DNA of 64,000 nucleotides, from assembly GCF_015694735.1 (NCBI RefSeq), contig NZ_JADQDP010000005.1, positions 62,001 to 126,000 on the forward strand, written 5' to 3'. A program made the position numbers and the translations under genes. Every line of letters begins with the position of its first letter. Positions within the stretch are counted from its first letter, which is position 1. The notes below the pieces were generated by a model. It was given only the letters and a program-made list of their open reading frames with translations. It searched no databases and was not told the origin of the DNA. This document shows positions 60,074-64,000 of this stretch, in pieces. This DNA is from Hymenobacter properus. GTDB taxonomy: Bacteria > Bacteroidota > Bacteroidia > Cytophagales > Hymenobacteraceae.

Positions 60074-61084
60074 TTACCAAGTCGGCTTATTCGGGTCGGG
60101 CCTCTGCGCCGCTGGGCGCGCCAACTGCTGCAGATATTGCTGTTCCTGCGCGCGCAGCGTTTCCAGCAGCTGGCGCGCCTGGGCAGGGCTCAGGTTCATG
60201 GCTTGCAGGCGTTCGCGCTGGGTCTGGAGCTGTACGTCGGCCGGCGTGGCCGCTTCCGTGCCGGGGCGGTTGCTGCGGCCATTGGGCAAAGGGGAGGAGG
60301 CGCCGGCGCTGCGGTCAAGGCCGCGCTGTTGGCCGGGCTCCTCGCCCGACGGCAGTGGTTGCTGGGCACCGTTGCCCAGCGTACGGCCGCCAGCGGCCGT
60401 GCTACCGGGGGCGGCGCTGGGTTGGCGCGGGTCGGGCTGGCCGGCCGGGTCGGGCCGGGCGTCGGGTGGGCCGGCGGGCGGCACCGGGCTGGGCTTCTGG
60501 TCATTCACTTCGCCTTGGCGGGCGGTGCCGGCTTTCTCGGCGGGTTGGTTCTGGGCTGCCCCGTCTTTTGCCGGCGCTGTCTTTTCGTCGGCTGCATTCT
60601 TTTCCTGGGGCGTGGGCGGGGTCGGAATCTTCGGCGCATTCGGCCGTTTGGCCAGGTACTCGCTCAGCACTTCGTAATCAAAGCGCGCTCCGGCGTTGTG
60701 CGGGTTCAGTATCAATGCTTGGCGCAACAGACTAATTGCCTGCGCCAGTTGGCCCTGTCGGGCTGCCTGCACCGCCAGTTGCTGCCGTGCCACGCTGCTC
60801 AAGGCTGCCGGTGAGCCCGTGAGCAGGCGCCCATACGTGGCCTGTGCGGGTGCCAGCAGGCCCGCGCGGGTTTGCGCGTGGGCCAGGTTCAGCAGCAGGC
60901 GCGGGTCGGGGTGGCGGGTTTTGGCGGCCAGCGCGTTTTCAAATGCATACACAGCCAGACCCGCTTCGCCCCGCCGGTAAGCAGCGGCGCCGGTAGCCAC
61001 CGCTTCGTTGCGGTCGCGCACCCGGGTGAGCAGCTGCAAGCCGGGGCCACTCAACAGCAGCACAACCATCACCAAATACTTCAT
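60074..61084 (-). CDS. BatC-like TPR protein
   Basis: 336 residues: N-terminal helix, then three TPR-like repeats (AVATGAAAYRRGEAGLAVYAF, LLNLAHAQTRAGLLAPAQATY, ISLLRQALILNPHNAGARFDYEVL), a long Pro/Gln/Ala linker and a helical end. This matches BatC in the Bacteroidota aerotolerance (Bat) operon. Overlaps the BatB-like gene by 4 bases (ATGA). Confidence 0.8.
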   Translation of the reverse strand: MKYLVMVVLLLSGPGLQLLTRVRDRNEAVATGAAAYRRGEAGLAVYAFENALAAKTRHPDPRLLLNLAHAQTRAGLLAPAQATYGRLLTGSPAALSSVARQQLAVQAARQGQLAQAISLLRQALILNPHNAGARFDYEVLSEYLAKRPNAPKIPTPPTPQEKNAADEKTAPAKDGAAQNQPAEKAGTARQGEVNDQKPSPVPPAGPPDARPDPAGQPDPRQPSAAPGSTAAGGRTLGNGAQQPLPSGEEPGQQRGLDRSAGASSPLPNGRSNRPGTEAATPADVQLQTQRERLQAMNLSPAQARQLLETLRAQEQQYLQQLARPAAQRPDPNKPTW

Positions 61085-62052
61085 AGCCGAATGGTGGTTA
61101 CAGTCAAAGCAACGTCCAGCGCCAGCAGCAGCAGGGCGGCCGCCAGCGAGTAGCGGTAGCGGTTGTCGGCCACACTCACGGTGCGCACCTGTTCGGCCAG
61201 GCCAGGCATGTTGCGCAGCAGGCGTAGCAGCGGGTCAAAGCCGTTCTGCTGGTCGTTCAGCTCCACATATTGCCCGCCCGTTTGGGCTGCGAGTTGCAAC
61301 AGCGTCGCTTCCCGCAAGCGGCTCTCCACCACCTGGCCCTTGCCATCGCGCACAAATCCCCCGCCCGGTTTCGGAATGCGGGCGCCTTTGGCCGTGCCCA
61401 CGCCCACGGTATAAATGCGGGCGCCGGTGCGGCCCAACTCCCGCAGCACCGGTTCCAGGTTTTCGCCGAAGTCCTCGCCGTCGCTTACCAGCACCAGGGC
61501 CGTGGCCCGCGGCGTGGCCGCCGGCGTGCTCAGGCGCTTCAGCACCAACTCCAGTGGCTCGCGCAGGGTGGTGGGGCCGGGGGGCAGCAAGCTGGTACGC
61601 AGCGTGCGGATGAACACCTGCACCGCCGCTTGGTCGTATGTGAGCGGGCATTGCACCGTGGCCTCGGCCCCGAACACTACTAAGCCCAGCCGGTCGGCCG
61701 GAAATTGGGCCACCAACTCCTCCAACTCATCTTGCGCCCGCAGCAGACGCGAGGGCGTCACGTCGGGCGCGTCCATCGAGCGCGATACGTCCACGAGCAG
61801 CCACACGTCTTTGCCGGCCGTGCGCACCGGCCGTTGGCTCACGCCCAGCGAGGGGCCCATAGCCGCTACCAGCAGGGCCACGCCGGCCGCCAGGCGCAGC
61901 GCCAGCTTCCAGCCGCGGTGCCGCGCGCGGCTGCCCAGCGCCCGCCCGGCCCGCCCCACTCGCACCCAGTGCCGCCCCAGCAACAACAAGGTCAGGGTCA
62001 GGACCACCGCCACGGCAAGAAAATCAGGATATGCCCAGGTTAGCAAGTACAA
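61081..62052 (-). CDS. BatB-like VWA-domain membrane protein
   Basis: 323 residues from a TTG at 62052 (no nearby ATG). Two N-terminal helices, VWA domain with MIDAS Asp88-x-Ser90-x-Ser92 (DVSRSMD), Thr of TTLREPLELV and LVSDGEDFGENL, and a C-terminal helix. Bat proteins are membrane-linked and suspected to help oxidative-stress tolerance. The MoxR, DUF58 and BatD/E neighbours are not here. Confidence 0.85.
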   Translation of the reverse strand: MYLLTWAYPDFLAVAVVLTLTLLLLGRHWVRVGRAGRALGSRARHRGWKLALRLAAGVALLVAAMGPSLGVSQRPVRTAGKDVWLLVDVSRSMDAPDVTPSRLLRAQDELEELVAQFPADRLGLVVFGAEATVQCPLTYDQAAVQVFIRTLRTSLLPPGPTTLREPLELVLKRLSTPAATPRATALVLVSDGEDFGENLEPVLRELGRTGARIYTVGVGTAKGARIPKPGGGFVRDGKGQVVESRLREATLLQLAAQTGGQYVELNDQQNGFDPLLRLLRNMPGLAEQVRTVSVADNRYRYSLAAALLLLALDVALTVTTIRL

Positions 62053-62171
62053 GGGTTAAATGTCAGAAAGGCAGCGCCGGCCCAAAGCAACAACACGAAC
62101 CGGCTTTGGGCACGAAACAGGCCCAAAGATAATTTTTTTCGCAGGCGGCATGGCCATTTCAGTTCGGCTAG

Positions 62172-62179
62172 TATATTTG
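62172..62179 (+). promoter_or_regulatory. -7 promoter box for the tRNA cluster
   Basis: TATATTTG is an exact TAnnTTTG match, 31 bases before tRNA-Ser. No clear -33 element. Confidence 0.55.
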
Positions 62180-62210
62180 CACCCGCTTCGGACGGAAGCG
62201 ACAACCAGCC

Positions 62211-62301
62211 GGAGAAGTGGGTGAGTGGCTGAAACCAGTAGTTTGCTAAACTGCCGTAGCTCTAAAGGTTACCGGGGGTTCGAATCCCCCCTTCTCCACC
62301 A
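62211..62301 (+). tRNA. tRNA-Ser (GCT)
   Basis: Acceptor ggagaag pairs with cttctcc; class II variable arm; anticodon loop tttGCTaa (anticodon GCT); T arm ggggttcgaatcccc. A templated CCA appears at 62299-62301, with A at the discriminator where bacterial tRNA-Ser normally has G. Confidence 0.93.
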
Positions 62302-62377
62302 ATAATGTTGGGTTGCGAAAGCTTCCGCTTGGGGCTCCACCCAGTAGAATGCTTTCTAAGCCCAACATTATTTTTTT
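62301..62377 (+). terminator. Hairpin with T run between tRNA-Ser and tRNA-Pro
   Basis: Arms 62301-62322 and 62351-62372 (three or four mismatches), followed by T to 62377, directly before tRNA-Pro. Either a partial terminator or a processing hairpin. Confidence 0.55.
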
Positions 62378-62451
62378 CGGGGTGTAGCGTAGCCCGGTAT
62401 CGCGCCTGCTTTGGGAGCAGGAGGTCGTAGGTTCGAATCCTGCCACCCCGA
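62378..62451 (+). tRNA. tRNA-Pro (TGG)
   Basis: Acceptor cggggtg pairs with caccccg; anticodon loop ttTGGga; T arm gtaggttcgaatcctgc. CCA is not encoded. Confidence 0.93.
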
Positions 62452-62473
62452 CATTTTTTCCCGCCCCGTTTTC

Positions 62474-62547
62474 GACCCCGTAGCTCAGCTGGATAGAGCA
62501 ACTACCTTCTAAGTAGTCGGTCTTTGGTTCGAATCCAAACGGGGCCA
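62474..62547 (+). tRNA. tRNA-Arg (TCT)
   Basis: Anticodon stem ACTAC/GTAGT with loop ctTCTaa (anticodon TCT). Acceptor gaccccg against cggggcc has an A2-C71 mismatch. CCA is not encoded. Confidence 0.88.
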
Positions 62548-62550
62548 CAT

Positions 62551-62584
62551 AAAAGCCCTTCCCTGCTTCAGGGGAGGGCTTTTG
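62551..62584 (+). terminator. Terminator after the tRNA cluster
   Basis: Arms aaaagcccttccct and aggggagggctttt with one mismatch, followed by T. It closes the tRNA transcript. Confidence 0.75.
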
Positions 62585-62829
62585 CATGCCGGGCCCTGAG
62601 GCCAACCCCATGTAACTATTCGCGCCGCCCGGCGGTATGCTGAATTGCTGGTTTGGTCGATAAAAGACGCGCTGTCGTCGCTTGCTGGAAGCGTTTTGGT
62701 GACAAAAACCGGCCATGGTCCTTATCTTGGCCCCCAAACCATGGTTAGAGTTGCCCGCCTAGCCTCTTAAACAAACTTCTTTTTAACCATTCCCCCTCAA
62801 TAACCACCCCTTAAAAACTTTTTTCAACC

Positions 62830-64000
62830 ATGAAAAAATTCTTACTTTTCCTGGGTTTGCTTGGTGCTGCCGGCACTACTTACGCCCAGACCACCGTCAA
62901 CTTGGGTCCGTGGGTACAAGTAAATACGACTAACACGTCTTCGTTTTCTCCCGGCTACCGCGCCGTTCACTTGAGCACTGTTGCGCCGAACGTGGCGTGG
63001 GAAGTGGCCGAAGACCTCACCAACGGCGTAGCCAACTATTTCTTTGTAACCAATAACGCGGCTGGCACCGAATTCTATTTCGATGCCATTTCGGCTACGG
63101 GTGCCAACTCTGCCTACGAAACGGCAAACGTGTCCGGTGTATCGGCCACGACGGCCGTGGTAGCAAAGTACGGCGCGACCGGCGGGGGCGACATCCTGCG
63201 CACTACCAACGGGGGCCTGAGCTGGACCAAAACCACCAACACCGCCACCCAGTTTGTGGCGGCCAACGGCGGCTTCCTCGACTTCGTGCACATGTTTGAT
63301 GCCAACGAAGGCGTGGCCGTGGGCGACCCCACCAATGGCTACTTCGAGATTCTGCGCACCACCAACGGCGGCGTTACCTGGACGCGCATTCCCCAGACTT
63401 CCTCCATCACGCCGTTTGCCGGCGAGGCAGCCCTGGTGCGCTCGTACTTTGCGCTGGGCAACACCATTTGGTTTGGCGGCGCCTCGGGTGCAGCTACCGA
63501 CCAGGAGCGGGTTTATAAATCCACGGACCGCGGCGTGACCTGGACCGTAAGCGCGCCCACGCCCCTCACCGAAACCATCAGCAAGCTCGCTTTCAAGGAC
63601 GCGCTGAACGGCATTGCCTACAACACCAAGGCGGCGGGCGGTGCCCTCACGGCCGTCAACGTAATCCGCACCAGCGACGGCGGCGCCACCTGGCAACCCA
63701 TCACCCCGAACAATACCGCTAACGGTAGCTTCTTCTGGTACGACATCGACGCTGCCAACGGCCGTTACTACAGCGTGGGCCAGCGTTTCCCTTCCACCCA
63801 AACGTCGGCTGACTTTGGTTCTTCCTACAGCACCGATGGTGTGAACTGGACCAACCTGAACAGCAGCCAGGGTTTCTTTGCCATCGACGTAATTCCTTCC
63901 GGCACTAGCAACGCAACTGGCTACGCAGGCGCATCCACCGATGCCAACGGCGTGGGCGGCATTTACAAAGCCGCAACGCTGCTTGCCCAGCGCGACGCTG
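62830..64000 (+). CDS. Secreted BNR/WD-like repeat protein (truncated at the window end)
   Basis: 390 residues visible, still open at the last base. Signal peptide MKKFLLFLGLLGAAGTTYAQ. Repeated Asp-box-like motifs RTTNGGLSWTKT, RTTNGGVTWTRI, KSTDRGVTWTVS and RTSDGGATWQPI, the BNR pattern of sialidase-like and photosystem-assembly-like beta-propellers. The end may carry a T9SS domain, but it is beyond the window. Confidence 0.85.
   Translation, partial: MKKFLLFLGLLGAAGTTYAQTTVNLGPWVQVNTTNTSSFSPGYRAVHLSTVAPNVAWEVAEDLTNGVANYFFVTNNAAGTEFYFDAISATGANSAYETANVSGVSATTAVVAKYGATGGGDILRTTNGGLSWTKTTNTATQFVAANGGFLDFVHMFDANEGVAVGDPTNGYFEILRTTNGGVTWTRIPQTSSITPFAGEAALVRSYFALGNTIWFGGASGAATDQERVYKSTDRGVTWTVSAPTPLTETISKLAFKDALNGIAYNTKAAGGALTAVNVIRTSDGGATWQPITPNNTANGSFFWYDIDAANGRYYSVGQRFPSTQTSADFGSSYSTDGVNWTNLNSSQGFFAIDVIPSGTSNATGYAGASTDANGVGGIYKAATLLAQRDA

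Overview
The window is a stretch of chromosome from a high-GC member of the Bacteroidota, most like Hymenobacter or a close Cytophagales relative. This is inference from three signs: two secreted proteins end in type IX secretion (T9SS type B, gliding-motility-associated) sorting domains; upstream regions repeatedly carry the Bacteroidota -7 promoter box TAnnTTTG; and the gene families (beta-barrel TonB receptor, LytTR/His_kinase circuit, YbaB, HutH, haloperoxidase) suit that group. I saw no rRNA, phage, transposase, integrase or CRISPR array.

Layout. 1-3507: the end of one heavy-metal RND pump and a complete second copy. 3504-12253: a five-gene minus-strand polysaccharide operon (NeuB-type synthase, GT-B transferase, a 1111-residue repeat protein with a T9SS sorting domain, a polysaccharide deacetylase, a Wzx-like flippase). 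12340-13086: an unrecognised plus-strand gene. 13310-22163: a nine-gene minus-strand operon for a nonulosonic (pseudaminic-acid-like) sugar (PseB, PseC, aldo/keto reductase, SDR, SpsF-type cytidylyltransferase, TylF-like methyltransferase, GNAT, an epimerase-like/ATP-grasp fusion, HAD phosphatase). 22379-27844: an MBOAT/SGNH acyl-transfer pair, a polytopic membrane protein and a GT4 glycosyltransferase. 27998-39336: ffh, a cytochrome b/sulfite-oxidase-type pair, small proteins, a methyltransferase/thioesterase pair, DinB, PDH E1-beta, a TPR lipoprotein, PspC, a GT2 and YbaB. 39469-44786: a second T9SS type B protein, HutH and a vanadium-haloperoxidase-type lipoprotein. 44918-47891: a LytTR regulator with two sensor kinases in 4-base overlaps. 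48172-62052: hisS, a serine hydrolase and an M28 peptidase sharing a C-terminal domain, a TonB-type receptor, a MORN-like repeat protein, thiolase and a BatB/BatC pair. 62211-62547: tRNA-Ser, tRNA-Pro and tRNA-Arg. 62830-end: a truncated secreted BNR-repeat protein.

How it fits together. The two sugar operons and the acylation pair look like one surface-glycan locus: PseB and PseC begin the sugar, accessory enzymes modify it, PseI condenses it with phosphoenolpyruvate, the SpsF-type enzyme activates it, and the flippase exports a glycan. The large repeat protein inside this operon has a D-S/T-x motif in each repeat that matches the known Bacteroidota O-glycosylation consensus, so it may be a dedicated glycan carrier (inference). 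No PseG-type hydrolase is in the window, and an unusual epimerase-like/ATP-grasp fusion is present, so the final sugar may not be standard pseudaminic acid.

Other signals worth a look: one of the two LytTR-linked kinases has Gln in place of the phospho-acceptor His; spaced GACCAAC repeats precede that operon; and a dispersed palindromic element occurs at least five times between genes.
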